Under the pieces are notes generated by a model. The model was not told the origin of the DNA. It saw nothing but the letters and a program-made list of their open reading frames with translations, and ran no database searches. Positions 1-7,113 of a stretch of 64,000 nt of DNA are shown here, one piece after another (position 1 is the stretch's first letter; each line of letters opens with the position of its first letter). The position numbers and the translations under genes are program-made. Source of the DNA: Phycisphaerae bacterium (lineage in GTDB: Bacteria > Planctomycetota > Phycisphaerae > Sedimentisphaerales > UBA12454); NCBI GenBank assembly GCA_041652575.1, contig JBAZHC010000003.1, positions 1-64,000 of the forward strand, in the 5' to 3' direction.

Positions 1-160
1 AATAATTCATTATACCAAATTTACCATTAAAAATGGCAAAATATAACAGGACAATATATATATATATACCGGATACTGATTCTTTTGTCAAATAAAAATC
101 GGCAAAAATAACCTCTATATTTTACTATTCACCCGTTCTTCGTATTTAGCATTCTCTGTT

Positions 161-826
161 TTAAAGTTTCCAGTCCGAAGCGCCTTTGACTAATTTGTTC
201 TGGATGACCATACCGACAAAGGTCGTGAATATCAGTATCGCAGGCATAAACCAGTTATATTCATTGACAAGCGAATATACGAAATTTCCATCTTCAGTCT
301 GAAATCTTTCATACAAACGCGCCAGTGCGAGCAGCCCCATAATTATCAGCATTGCCCCGCCCAGGCTCGTAAAAAGCATAACGGAAATTCTGAAGACTAT
401 GAATGAAATCATTCCGCCCGCCACAACGCCTATTATAGCTCCCGCCCAGATATATTGCTGAGGCAGTCCGAGAGCATACCAGACGCAGCTTGTTATTATT
501 CCGCCTGCCACTGCACCCAGCGCGCTTACCGCCCAGTGCATAAGCGGAACCGAAAGAACCGCCAGCAAAATAAGGCCTGTAATGCCGCCCCAGAGGATAG
601 AGCCGATTCTTTCGCCGAGCTGCATACCGGCAAACAATCCTACCATTCCGAAGGAGACGACCGCAAGAACTTTAAAGATTCGCCAGCCGTATATGAGATA
701 GACGGCGCCGAAAGAAACCGCTACGAGCGCTTCGAGCCAGCTCAGCTTGACTATCTGTTCCCATATTACATCCATCGGCATAATCTGAGTTTCACTCGTT
801 TGGGCAAGTACAAAAAGCATATTCAT
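161..826 (-). CDS. Polytopic membrane protein, function unknown
   Basis: A 221-residue protein that is almost entirely hydrophobic, with about seven predicted membrane segments separated by short glycine-rich loops (for example GAVAGGIITS and GVVAGGMISF). It resembles the general layout of small TMEM198/DUF4203-type membrane proteins, but I cannot assign it to a family with certainty. Its ATG overlaps the stop of the upstream gene on the same strand by four bases, so the two are almost surely translated together. No catalytic or binding motif is visible. It is the last gene of this leftward pair, and the 160 bases that follow it hold only AT-rich sequence. Confidence 0.75.
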   Translation of the reverse strand: MNMLFVLAQTSETQIMPMDVIWEQIVKLSWLEALVAVSFGAVYLIYGWRIFKVLAVVSFGMVGLFAGMQLGERIGSILWGGITGLILLAVLSVPLMHWAVSALGAVAGGIITSCVWYALGLPQQYIWAGAIIGVVAGGMISFIVFRISVMLFTSLGGAMLIIMGLLALARLYERFQTEDGNFVYSLVNEYNWFMPAILIFTTFVGMVIQNKLVKGASDWKL

Positions 827-1665
827 TTTTTATCTCCGTCTTTCTTGTCCGGCATATTTTCTTTAGTCTGTTCCGCTACCGGCGGTGAAAGAACAAGCTG
901 CACTATAGAACCAAAAGCTGCCATAACTGCCAGGACCATTATATAGAAATGACTTTTTTCCGCGATATAATTTACAGGTTTCGAACCCTTATAAAAAAGC
1001 AGCATAATCATTCCTGCGAAAATAACCGCTGAACCCAGCGAAGAAGAAACAACCGCGATAAATGTTCGCGGTATTATAAAGGCGGCGAAAGCCGCGGCGA
1101 GCATCACAAAGGCCGCCGATGCAAAAGCCCCTGCCGAAGACGATTTAATATCATCGAATATTTTAGCCATAACATATGAAGCCATTTGCCTTGTTATATC
1201 AGCCGCCTGCGGCGGACTTATAACGATATCCCGCTGTTCGTATTCCGGCCATCTCGGGCAGTAACGCTGCGACAAAATGTCTTCTTCCGTCGGTTCTTGT
1301 AAGCTGTTCAGATATTCGATATCGCTGTATTGTTTTGCTCTAAGATTTGTCGATATTACGACAAGGACAATAACAGCGGCCGCAGAGGCCCCGAAAATTC
1401 CCAGCATAACTTTTTCAATCAATGCTCCGATTACGGTTCCGATGAGTATCACAGCCAGGACAATTCCCGTACTATAACTGCCGATACTTACTGCCAGCGC
1501 AGCGAAAAATCCGCCCCCTGCCAGAGCGCCAAGTATTTTTCGCCATCGAAGTCCTGCCAGCCAGACACAAAGCCCCACTATGACTACAACGATTCCCGGG
1601 ACAGTCAGAATTCGGCTGTCAAACTTTTCAGCAAGACTTTGGTAGTATTCAAGTGCTTCAAACAT
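823..1665 (-). CDS. Membrane protein of unknown function, co-translated with its neighbour
   Basis: A 280-residue protein with two N-terminal groups of membrane helices (about residues 20-115), a charged soluble stretch of some 60 residues rich in Glu, Tyr and Arg (about 115-170), then three or four more helices, and a Lys/Asp-rich cytoplasmic tail. I do not recognise the family. The four-base overlap with the following membrane gene suggests that the two form a complex. The helix-loop-helix layout with a central soluble domain could serve a transport or scaffold role, but nothing in the sequence decides this. Confidence 0.75.
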   Translation of the reverse strand: MFEALEYYQSLAEKFDSRILTVPGIVVVIVGLCVWLAGLRWRKILGALAGGGFFAALAVSIGSYSTGIVLAVILIGTVIGALIEKVMLGIFGASAAAVIVLVVISTNLRAKQYSDIEYLNSLQEPTEEDILSQRYCPRWPEYEQRDIVISPPQAADITRQMASYVMAKIFDDIKSSSAGAFASAAFVMLAAAFAAFIIPRTFIAVVSSSLGSAVIFAGMIMLLFYKGSKPVNYIAEKSHFYIMVLAVMAAFGSIVQLVLSPPVAEQTKENMPDKKDGDKK

Positions 1666-1743
1666 AATTACGGTATAGTTATTATCGGTTTTTGGGGTTT
1701 AAAGTCTTGAATTTAGGCAATTTCGGGGGAAAGGATAATTAAA

Positions 1744-1827
1744 TGCGGATGAGAGGAGTCGAACCTCCAAGAGCGTAAGCTCACAGGTACCTGAAACCTG
1801 CGCGTCTGCCAATTCCGCCACATCCGC
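1744..1827 (-). tRNA. tRNA-Leu (anticodon CAG)
   Basis: The minus strand folds as a class II tRNA of 84 nt. The acceptor stem GCGGATG pairs with CATCCGC and is followed by discriminator A. The anticodon arm is CAGGT-TTCAGGT-ACCTG, giving anticodon CAG. There is a long variable arm (GAGCTTACGCTC) and the T arm carries GGTTCGACTCC. CCA is not encoded. A long variable arm with this anticodon means tRNA-Leu reading CUG. Confidence 0.95.
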
Positions 1828-1908
1828 AAAGTTTATCCGTAATGCTGTAGCGGGAAACACTTTAGCAAATTAAGCGCTGCGGTCAAGCAAAATCACGCCT
1901 GCGGCGGC

Positions 1909-2841
1909 CTAAATGAATTTCTGGAGTATTTTTACCAGTTCTTTGACGTGCTCAACCGATACGGCAAGCTCGGTTTTCTCCTTTTCGTTAAGGTCAAGCT
2001 CGATGACTTTTTCGACTCCGCCGGCACCGAGAATCGCCGGAACACCGACAAAACAGCCGCCGACATTATACTCCTTATCGCAATAAGCACAGCAAGGCAG
2101 GACTGTCTTTTTATCGAGCAGAATAGCCTCGGCCATTTTGACCGCCCCTGCCGCCGGTGCGTAAAATGCGCTTGTGCCCATCAGATTGACGACTTCGATG
2201 CCGCCCATTCTTGCCCTCTGAACCATTGCCTCAATCGACTTCTCGTCAATAAGTTCGGTAATCGGTATTCCTGACACCGTAGTAAATCTCGCCAGCGGAA
2301 CCATATCATCGCCGTGTCCGCCCATCAAAACACACTTAATATCATTAACGTTTACGCCGAGTTTTTCGGAAATGAAGTACGCGAATCTTGCAGTGTCCAG
2401 CGCCCCTGCCATTCCCATTATCTTATTCTTTTCAAAACCGCTTATCATCGCCGCGGCGTTTACCATCGCGTCAAGCGGATTGCAGACGACTATGATAAAA
2501 CTGTTCGGCGAATATTTTACGATTTGCCCCGTTACGCTTTTGACAATCTCAGTATTTTTAGCCAGTAAATCGTCTCTGCTCATACCCGGCTTTCTCGGCA
2601 TACCGCTTGTTATTATTACGACATCGCTTTCAGCCGTTTGTGCCCAGTCGGTTGTACCTGTAATTTTGCCGCCGTATCCGCACAGACTCGACGCCTGTGC
2701 CATATCGAGAGCCTTTCCTTCGGCAAGACCTTTGACAATATCAATAAGTACGATATCGCCAAGCTGCTGCTGTGCCGCCAAAAACGCCGTTGTCGCTCCG
2801 ACATTGCCTGCGCCCGCTACGGTAATCTTTTTTTGTTTCAC
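1909..2841 (-). CDS. mdh: Malate dehydrogenase (NAD-dependent, LDH-like type)
   Basis: Oxidises malate to oxaloacetate with NAD in the citric acid cycle; cytoplasmic. The 310-residue protein starts with the Rossmann motif GAGNVGATTA, followed by an acidic residue ending beta-2 (IDIVKG). The mobile loop MPRKPGMSRDDLL carries the two substrate arginines typical of malate rather than lactate dehydrogenase, and GGHGDDMVPL holds the catalytic histidine. I place the start at a GTG preceded by CGGAGG at 7 bases. An ATG 33 bases further upstream is open but runs into a dispersed repeat and lacks a ribosome site. It is a single-gene unit. Confidence 0.93.
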   Translation of the reverse strand: MKQKKITVAGAGNVGATTAFLAAQQQLGDIVLIDIVKGLAEGKALDMAQASSLCGYGGKITGTTDWAQTAESDVVIITSGMPRKPGMSRDDLLAKNTEIVKSVTGQIVKYSPNSFIIVVCNPLDAMVNAAAMISGFEKNKIMGMAGALDTARFAYFISEKLGVNVNDIKCVLMGGHGDDMVPLARFTTVSGIPITELIDEKSIEAMVQRARMGGIEVVNLMGTSAFYAPAAGAVKMAEAILLDKKTVLPCCAYCDKEYNVGGCFVGVPAILGAGGVEKVIELDLNEKEKTELAVSVEHVKELVKILQKFI

Positions 2842-2860
2842 GTTTGCCTCCGTATTTAGC

Positions 2861-2932
2861 AGCCACCAAGGCACTAAGACACAAAGAAATAATACATTAA
2901 ATAACTTCGTGCCTTTGCGTCTTCGCGACTAC
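2861..2932. repeat. Dispersed inverted repeat (GCCACxAAGxCACxAAG family)
   Basis: The left arm AGCCACCAAGGCACTAAG and the right arm TGCCTTTGCGTCTTCGCGACT are imperfect inverted copies around an AT-rich centre. The same arms recur around 7681-7756, and partly at 12402-12470 and 17370-17385. The copy sits just upstream of mdh. Its spread and decay look like a non-coding repeat; I see no transposase. Confidence 0.7.
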
Positions 2933-3006
2933 GGTTAAGAGTTCATCTTATCATACTTATTAGTTATTTCAACATTTACATGGTTTTAATTTTTACCACC
3001 GAGCCA

Positions 3007-3039
3007 TCCGCCGTCGCTACGAGCTATGGCGGACAGGCA
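3007..3039. repeat. 33-nt palindromic mini-element, copy 1
   Basis: TCCGCCGTCGCT and AGCTATGGCGGA form the arms, and GGACAGGCA is the right end. The element interrupts another dispersed repeat (ACCGAGCCA ... GAACTCACAGAG). Copies at 12418-12451 and 7060-7092 share the same arms and the same GGACAGGCA end. Confidence 0.6.
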
Positions 3040-3102
3040 GAACTCACAGAGAATTCAGACACAGATAATTCTGGAAAAAGCTTGATTTGCTCCCGAAAGG
3101 TA

Positions 3103-3138
3103 CTATGCTCGTATGAAGTATACTACATACGAGCATAG
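3103..3138. promoter_or_regulatory. 36-bp palindrome upstream of padR (likely operator)
   Basis: CTATGCTCGTATG and CATACGAGCATAG flank a central AGTATACT core. The 36-bp palindrome has a single mismatched pair, at the edge of the centre. It ends 46 bases before the padR-like start codon. A nearly identical palindrome lies just behind the gene. PadR proteins usually bind inverted repeats and repress their own promoter, so autoregulation is the simplest reading. Confidence 0.7.
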
Positions 3139-3184
3139 ATACTAGTTAATTTTGATATAAGGCTAAAAATGAAGGAGTTGTTGT

Positions 3185-3523
3185 ATGGATTTTAATAACT
3201 GGATAACGCAGCTTCGCAAGGGGCTGCTGGAAATGGTGACAATTAATGTTCTGCAGAACGGGAAAATTCATGGTTATGACATAGTACAGAAACTTAAGCA
3301 ATTAGACGGCCTTAAAATCCGTGAAGGTAACATTTACAGGATTTTAGTAAGACTTAGAGTAGACGGGATTGTTAAAAGCAGCGATGCAGGCACTGAGGGC
3401 GGGCCACCAAGAATATATTTCGAACTGACAAAAGAGGGCCGAAATATTTTAGAGAAGATGAATGATCACTGGGATACCGTAAAAAAAAGCATTGAAACGG
3501 TACAAAAAAGAAAAATCAAATAA
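3185..3523 (+). CDS. PadR-family transcriptional regulator
   Basis: A 112-residue winged-helix protein. The PadR core is visible: LLEMVTINVLQNGKIHGYDI (helix 1-2), then IREGNIYRILVRLRVDGIV (recognition helix) and the wing GGPPRIYFELTKEGR, which matches the family's typical PRKYY.lT..G. The C-terminal helix (about residues 88-112) would form the dimer. This is the short subfamily without a long effector domain. The start is supported by GAAGGAG seven bases upstream. No target gene is attached; the only neighbours are two long palindromes on either side. The ligand is unknown. Confidence 0.9.
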   Translation: MDFNNWITQLRKGLLEMVTINVLQNGKIHGYDIVQKLKQLDGLKIREGNIYRILVRLRVDGIVKSSDAGTEGGPPRIYFELTKEGRNILEKMNDHWDTVKKSIETVQKRKIK

Positions 3524-3586
3524 AAGCCAATAACAGATGCGGGATGAAATTACGATGAGAATCTGTAAAAAGATTAAATTATACCC

Positions 3587-3624
3587 ACTATACTCGTATG
3601 CAGTATACTGCATACGAGTATAGT
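3587..3624. promoter_or_regulatory. Perfect 38-bp palindrome downstream of padR
   Basis: The left half ACTATACTCGTATGCAGTA is the exact reverse complement of the right half, with no mismatch over 38 bp. It matches the palindrome at 3103-3138 in nearly every position. It could be a second PadR operator (looping across the gene), a transcription terminator-like hairpin, or the end of a small mobile cassette. Confidence 0.7.
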
Positions 3625-3683
3625 AGCTGAAGATTTTATATATATGGATTTAAGATTAAAAATTGCAAATTTAAGAAAAATAA

Positions 3684-3709
3684 CGTCGCCGGCACGGCGA
3701 CGGCTAAAC
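3684..3709 (+). repeat. GC-rich hairpin with CTAAAC tail, copy 1
   Basis: Stem CGTCGCCG/CGGCGACG with loop GCA is followed by GCTAAACA. It belongs to a family of intergenic hairpins in this window whose stems differ but whose 3' tail is always CTAAAC or close to it (6701, 7051, 12766, 17258, 28363). It lies between the convergent padR and sigma-factor genes. Confidence 0.6.
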
Positions 3710-3775
3710 ACGATGAGATAGCCGAAGTGCACAGGGTAACCTCCGCCTATTTATTTCCAGAGGTAGCCTTCGTTT

Positions 3776-4855
3776 TTAAAAGTCCTCTTTTCGAGTATTC
3801 ATAGATATTTTTAGACGTGCTATAATAGACGAATGCATTTGTGCAACCCTTGATTCAGACAAATCAAGGACTGACCCTATTTGTTTTATTGTCATTTCTT
3901 CATAATAATATAGGATAAGAATCTGCCGTTCGGCCTTGGTTAGGTCTTTAGTTAAAAAACTCTTAAGATCACGTTTTTGAGCTTCGACCATCGGATCTTT
4001 GTTTTTCTTGTCCTCTATGTCAATCTCGCAAATATCATTGTCGCCCTCAGCGTCAAAACTATTGATCAAAGGCACCATGCCAGCAGCAGTTGCATCCAAC
4101 TGAAGACGATGAAACTCCTCTATGTCTATCTTAAGCTCTTTGGCGATTTCCTGTTCTGTTGGAAGTCTGCCGAGGTGTGCCTGAAGCGTTCTCATAGCAT
4201 TTCCAAGCAGATGAGCACTGACCCTTGTGCTGCGCGGAACCCAATCCATACCCCGCAGTTCATCGAGAATAGCTCCCCTTATACGCGGTGTACAATAAGT
4301 TGCGAACTTTACTCCCCGTTTGGGGTTGAAAGCATCAATTGCGTCCATCAAGCCAAATATTCCAGCGCTAACAAGGTCATCGATTTCAACTTTATCCGGC
4401 AATTTGACATACATACGTTCCGCCGTGTACTTGACCAGCGGTAGATAATGTTCCATCAGTTTGTTGCGTAGCTCTTCAGACCGTTCCTTAAAGAATTTTT
4501 CCCATACTTTTTCTATTGAATCAAGTTGGTCTGCCGTGCAGTTTAGGGCTTCCTCACTCTTTGCCTTAATTTCTCGTATAAGTAAAGGATTCGTTTCATA
4601 CTTTGATGGACCAGGGATAATACCAAGTCGCCGGGCAAATTGTCTTCCATCTGGTGATAGCACCCAACCTTTATCTCGTTTTCTGACTAATCCATGCCCT
4701 TCTATTAATGCAAGCAGTTCTTCTCCCACTTCAATTGTTGGTTTTTGGTCCATACAAACATCAGCAAACCATCTACACAAAGAAAGATCGCTAAGTATAA
4801 GCGCTTCTAAACCATATTTATCATAAGTATCTAAACTGGGAAATTTTGTTTCCAT
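3776..4855 (-). CDS. FliA/WhiG-type sigma factor with a novel N-terminal extension
   Basis: The C-terminal 230 residues are a complete group 3 sigma-70 factor. Region 2 contains LPLVKYTAERMYVKLP, DLVSAGIFGLMDAIDAFNP and FATYCTPRIRGAILDELR. Region 3 contains LPTEQEIAKEL. Region 4 contains LTKAERQILILYYYEEMT and the helix-turn-helix IKQIGSVLDLSESRVAQMHS. About 125 residues precede this, far more than FliA has, and they read like a winged-helix or sensor segment (GLVRKRDKGWVLSPDGRQFA). No flagellar genes are in the window. The ATG lies only two bases from the stop of the upstream nucleotide-binding-like gene, so the pair is co-transcribed; that protein may control this sigma factor. Its regulon is unknown. 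Confidence 0.9.
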   Translation of the reverse strand: METKFPSLDTYDKYGLEALILSDLSLCRWFADVCMDQKPTIEVGEELLALIEGHGLVRKRDKGWVLSPDGRQFARRLGIIPGPSKYETNPLLIREIKAKSEEALNCTADQLDSIEKVWEKFFKERSEELRNKLMEHYLPLVKYTAERMYVKLPDKVEIDDLVSAGIFGLMDAIDAFNPKRGVKFATYCTPRIRGAILDELRGMDWVPRSTRVSAHLLGNAMRTLQAHLGRLPTEQEIAKELKIDIEEFHRLQLDATAAGMVPLINSFDAEGDNDICEIDIEDKKNKDPMVEAQKRDLKSFLTKDLTKAERQILILYYYEEMTIKQIGSVLDLSESRVAQMHSSIIARLKISMNTRKEDF

Positions 4856-4857
4856 GG

Positions 4858-5565
4858 CTAAGTAATTGCTCCCTTAAGAAGATTTCTTACATATACTTTC
4901 CTTCTTAATTTTTGCGTTATATCTTCTGCTTTTTTTACTATTTTATCGGGAAGATCATTAACATTATAAAGTTGCACATCAGAAACTTTCCTCATTCTTT
5001 CCCAATCTTGCCCAGTAAGTGATTCTTTGATTTTTGAATACATCTCTTCTTCTACAAAGATAATTGCTTTCTGTGCGAAACAAGGATTATCTATCATGTC
5101 ATTCATTAATATATCTCGTTCACTTTGAGTTCCTCTTGTTCTATAAATCATTATAATGACATGCGCCTCTTGGGCTTGCATCACAATTTCTGCTAAAAGC
5201 TCATCACTCCATGCTCCACTTTGTATGCTCAACTCTTCTGGAAAAAATGCGCCATGTCCTAAAGCTTGGAGTTTATCTCGAATATTGCATCTGGTTTCGT
5301 ATTCAATTGTACCATCATTACTTGGTCCCAGAATTAAAATGCGCAACGGATATGTCTCTCCTTCTCTTCTCCTTTGATTGAGTGTAGACCAGATGTTTTC
5401 TAAATATTTGCTTTGATCTTGCATATAAAAGTAATAAGGGACGGTTACCTGTTTTTCTTTTTCTCTTATGGCTTTCAGTTGCCTTCTCAGGGCATCTCGA
5501 CAAATTATAGCCATAAAAATCGTGAAATCAAAGGGGAAAAGAAATCCGGGGTTATTTTTTTTCAT
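4858..5565 (-). CDS. Predicted Rossmann-like nucleotide-binding protein (deoxyribosyltransferase/TIR/SLOG-like)
   Basis: The recognisable part (about residues 73-190) is an alpha/beta fold. It opens with RILILGPSNDG, continues with a helix and GHGAFFPEEL, and then has VIIMIYRTRGTQSERDIL, where a Ser-Glu pair follows a hydrophobic strand. This pattern resembles nucleoside 2-deoxyribosyltransferase, TIR-like and SLOG domains, which bind or cleave nucleotides; I infer the fold only. The start is uncertain. The open frame begins at an ATG that overlaps the end of dinD, but residues 1-20 are encoded by a promoter-like repeat (5504-5531) that is also found upstream of dinD. In-frame ATGs at 5514 and 5424 are alternatives, and none has a good ribosome site. 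It is followed within two bases by the extended sigma factor. Confidence 0.7.
   Translation of the reverse strand: MKKNNPGFLFPFDFTIFMAIICRDALRRQLKAIREKEKQVTVPYYFYMQDQSKYLENIWSTLNQRRREGETYPLRILILGPSNDGTIEYETRCNIRDKLQALGHGAFFPEELSIQSGAWSDELLAEIVMQAQEAHVIIMIYRTRGTQSERDILMNDMIDNPCFAQKAIIFVEEEMYSKIKESLTGQDWERMRKVSDVQLYNVNDLPDKIVKKAEDITQKLRRKVYVRNLLKGAIT
5504..5531 (-). promoter_or_regulatory. Sigma-70-type promoter, repeat copy A
   Basis: On the minus strand TTGATT and TATAAT are spaced by 16 bp. The surrounding 36 bases match copy B (6473-6500) at about 31 positions, including both hexamers. The segment CGTGAAAT just at the -35 side also occurs in the operator of the LexA-like gene near 24958. 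It would drive the nucleotide-binding-like gene and the sigma factor. Confidence 0.55.
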
Positions 5566-6426
5566 TTTGCTCTGCGATAAGGCCTTTTGCGGTTTGGTCG
5601 TCCAATTGCAGCTTCGGTTTAACGCTTTTAATTCGTTTTTTAACCTGTTTTATATGCTCGGCAGGAGGAATACTCTCCGGCATAGTTCCGCCGATACGCT
5701 TTATCGCATCCCGCACTTCCCTGCCAACATTTTTGTGCGTTAAAATCGCTTTTCCTGACTGCTTACTTTCTCCTTTTGCAGTTTTTCACGGGTCTGAGTC
5801 ATTCTAAACTGGTTGGCGGCTAATTCAGTTGTGTTCATCCTGTCCATCAGGTTTTCTTTTTTATCAATCCCCTTAGATTTCTTGATGTCCTCAACACCTT
5901 TGCCGGCGTAGAGGCCTTTATAACCCGCATCGTGAAAAACGCCGAACATTTTATTCTGAACGCCTGCGTTTCGAGCTGCGCCGGACAATGCCCTGAATTC
6001 TTCGGACACCTGCTTTCTTATTTCCAGTCTTTCCATATCGGCGGTCAGAATGTCCGAAACTTCCTGTCTGCGGGTTTGAACGGCAAAGTATTTCTGGGCG
6101 GCGGCAATTTCCTCTTTGCGAGGGTCGCCGTTTTGGGCGATAAGATAACAGGCAAATCTGGAAAGGTGGTAATCAGCAACTTCCTGAACAGCCCCTTTTC
6201 CGCCCACGATCGGTTTGCCAGCGCCGGCAAAGTGATAATCGGGCTCATTTCCTGATTGACGGCAGGACATAATCGCTCTTTTTATGGCACCTTCAAACCG
6301 CCGCCATTGGGCATAGCCCAGCGAAGGCTGTAATTCTCTTGCGCTCCAGTATTCGGCGCCGAATTGATTGATTTTCTTTAGTTCCTCAAAGGATTTATGG
6401 CCATTTACCGGCAAATTATTATTCAT
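5552..6426 (-). pseudogene. dinD: DinD-like DNA-damage-inducible protein, frameshifted near its end
   Basis: The first frame (ATG at 6426) gives 228 residues matching DinD along most of its length: FGAEYWSARELQPSLGYAQW near the start, HFAGAGKPIVGG, FACYLIAQNGDPRKEEIAAA, FAVQTRRQE, and NTTELAANQFRMTQTREKL near the end. It then stops after QEKRF at 5740. One frame over, the family's C-terminus continues directly (THKNVGREVRDAIKRIGGTMP) and ends at 5552. A single missing A in the GAAAAG run at about 5748 explains the break. It may be a real mutation or an assembly indel. DinD belongs to the SOS response in enterobacteria and inhibits RecA filaments there; its role here is inferred. Confidence 0.85.
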
Positions 6427-6472
6427 AATATTTTCCTCTATATCCTAAAACAATGTTTTCATACCGCGGCAA

Positions 6473-6500
6473 ATTATAGCGTTAAAACTCGTGAAATCAA
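6473..6500 (-). promoter_or_regulatory. Sigma-70-type promoter of dinD, repeat copy B
   Basis: TTGATT and TATAAT with 16-bp spacing on the minus strand, 47 bases ahead of the dinD ATG. It is nearly the same as copy A at 5504-5531, including CCCCTTTGATTTCACGA ahead of and over the -35. Conservation of both hexamers in two copies is the main support. Confidence 0.65.
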
Positions 6501-6597
6501 AGGGGTTAAAAGTATGAAAAGTAAGAAAAGCGTGAAAAGTGAGAAAGAAATAGACCCTTCGACAAGCTCAGGGTGACTCTTTTTTTACGAAAAAAGT

Positions 6598-6633
6598 GTC
6601 AATTATCGGTTTACCGGCGCCGGCAAAGTGATG
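6598..6633 (-). pseudogene. Remnant of a second dinD copy
   Basis: The minus strand reads HHFAGAGKPIID in one frame, the same motif as intact dinD at about 6209-6238 (HFAGAGKPIV), with 24 of 26 core bases identical. Neither side continues as DinD. With the duplicated promoter this suggests a former tandem dinD copy that was deleted. Confidence 0.55.
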
Positions 6634-6700
6634 GTTTGATTAAGCAAAAAGGAACCTGCCGAGTAAATCGGCAGGCTTTTGGAAAATCGAAAAAGACGAA

Positions 6701-6728
6701 CCCTGCCAAAGTGTTGGCAGGGCTAACC
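6701..6728 (+). repeat. Hairpin with CTAACC tail, copy 2
   Basis: Stem CCCTGCCA/TGGCAGGG, loop AAGTGT, then CTAACC. A second, tail-less hairpin (CCTGCCG/CGGCAGG) lies 26 bases upstream at 6655-6675. Confidence 0.55.
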
Positions 6729-6769
6729 GATTTAATCATAATTTTTTTTATAAAAAAATGGGTTTTTAT

Positions 6770-6797
6770 TTGACTTTTATTAGAAATATGGTAAAAT
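6770..6797 (+). promoter_or_regulatory. Promoter ahead of the HNH gene, with a long leader
   Basis: TTGACT and TAAAAT are spaced by 16 bp. The predicted transcript would start near 6804, leaving about 310 nt before the HNH start codon. That leader contains two strong hairpins near its end. Confidence 0.55.
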
Positions 6798-7023
6798 ACC
6801 CATATAGTTAGGCGAAAAGTTAATATTTCACGTAACTCCTTATTTTTACGTAGAATAAGCGAATAATCGCATTCCAGATTATTCCATTCCTGAATTTAAA
6901 TCCGCAATTTTTTCAAGAGGAATCACTCCGTTGATAGAAAAATACTAAATCCAAATCACGCCGAAGGCGGACAAGTATCTAAATTTGAAACAACTTCAAA
7001 TAACAAAAATTAACCAAACAAAA

Positions 7024-7045
7024 GCTCTGCCATTTATGGCAGAGC
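7024..7045 (+). repeat. Perfect 9-bp stem hairpin before the HNH gene
   Basis: GCTCTGCCA/TGGCAGAGC around loop TTTA, followed by CAACCCCCC. It is related to the CTAAAC-tailed hairpins by position and GC-rich stem. Without a T-run it is not a standard terminator. Confidence 0.5.
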
Positions 7046-7050
7046 CAACC

Positions 7051-7108
7051 CCCCCGGCACCCGCCTTCGATAAATCTACGGACGGACAGGCAGGTCCGGG
7101 GGCTAAAT
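7051..7108 (+). repeat. CTAAAT-tailed hairpin with a mini-element in its loop
   Basis: The stem CCCCCGG (7051-7057) pairs with CCGGGGG (7096-7102), followed by CTAAAT. The loop is not short as in other copies but holds the third copy of the 33-nt palindromic element (7060-7092), which ends in GGACAGGCA. One repeat appears to have inserted in another. Confidence 0.55.
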
Positions 7109-7113
7109 AAAGC

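Larger units (their letters stand above)
6427..7113. other. 687-bp intergenic region rich in hairpins and repeats
   Basis: Between divergent dinD and the HNH gene lie: the dinD promoter; a short purine-rich tandem stretch (GAAAAGTRAG-like, 6510-6550); a CCCTTCGACAAGCTCAGGG dispersed repeat (6556-6575); the dinD remnant; hairpins at 6655-6675, 6701-6722, 7024-7045 and 7051-7102; and a promoter at 6770-6797. The 250 bases after that promoter hold no credible reading frame and may be a leader or small RNA. Confidence 0.7.

Noticed and set aside
455..946. Plus-strand frame of 163 codons
   Set aside because: It is antisense to the overlapping membrane-protein pair and has no recognisable features.
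5740..5760. Programmed -1 frameshifting in dinD
   Set aside because: The site CAGGAAAAGCG is not a canonical X XXY YYZ slippery heptamer and no stem-loop follows closely; a point deletion is simpler.
6505..6550. CRISPR-like short repeats (GAAAAGTRAG)
   Set aside because: Units are about 10 bases with no spacers; simple purine-rich repetition.
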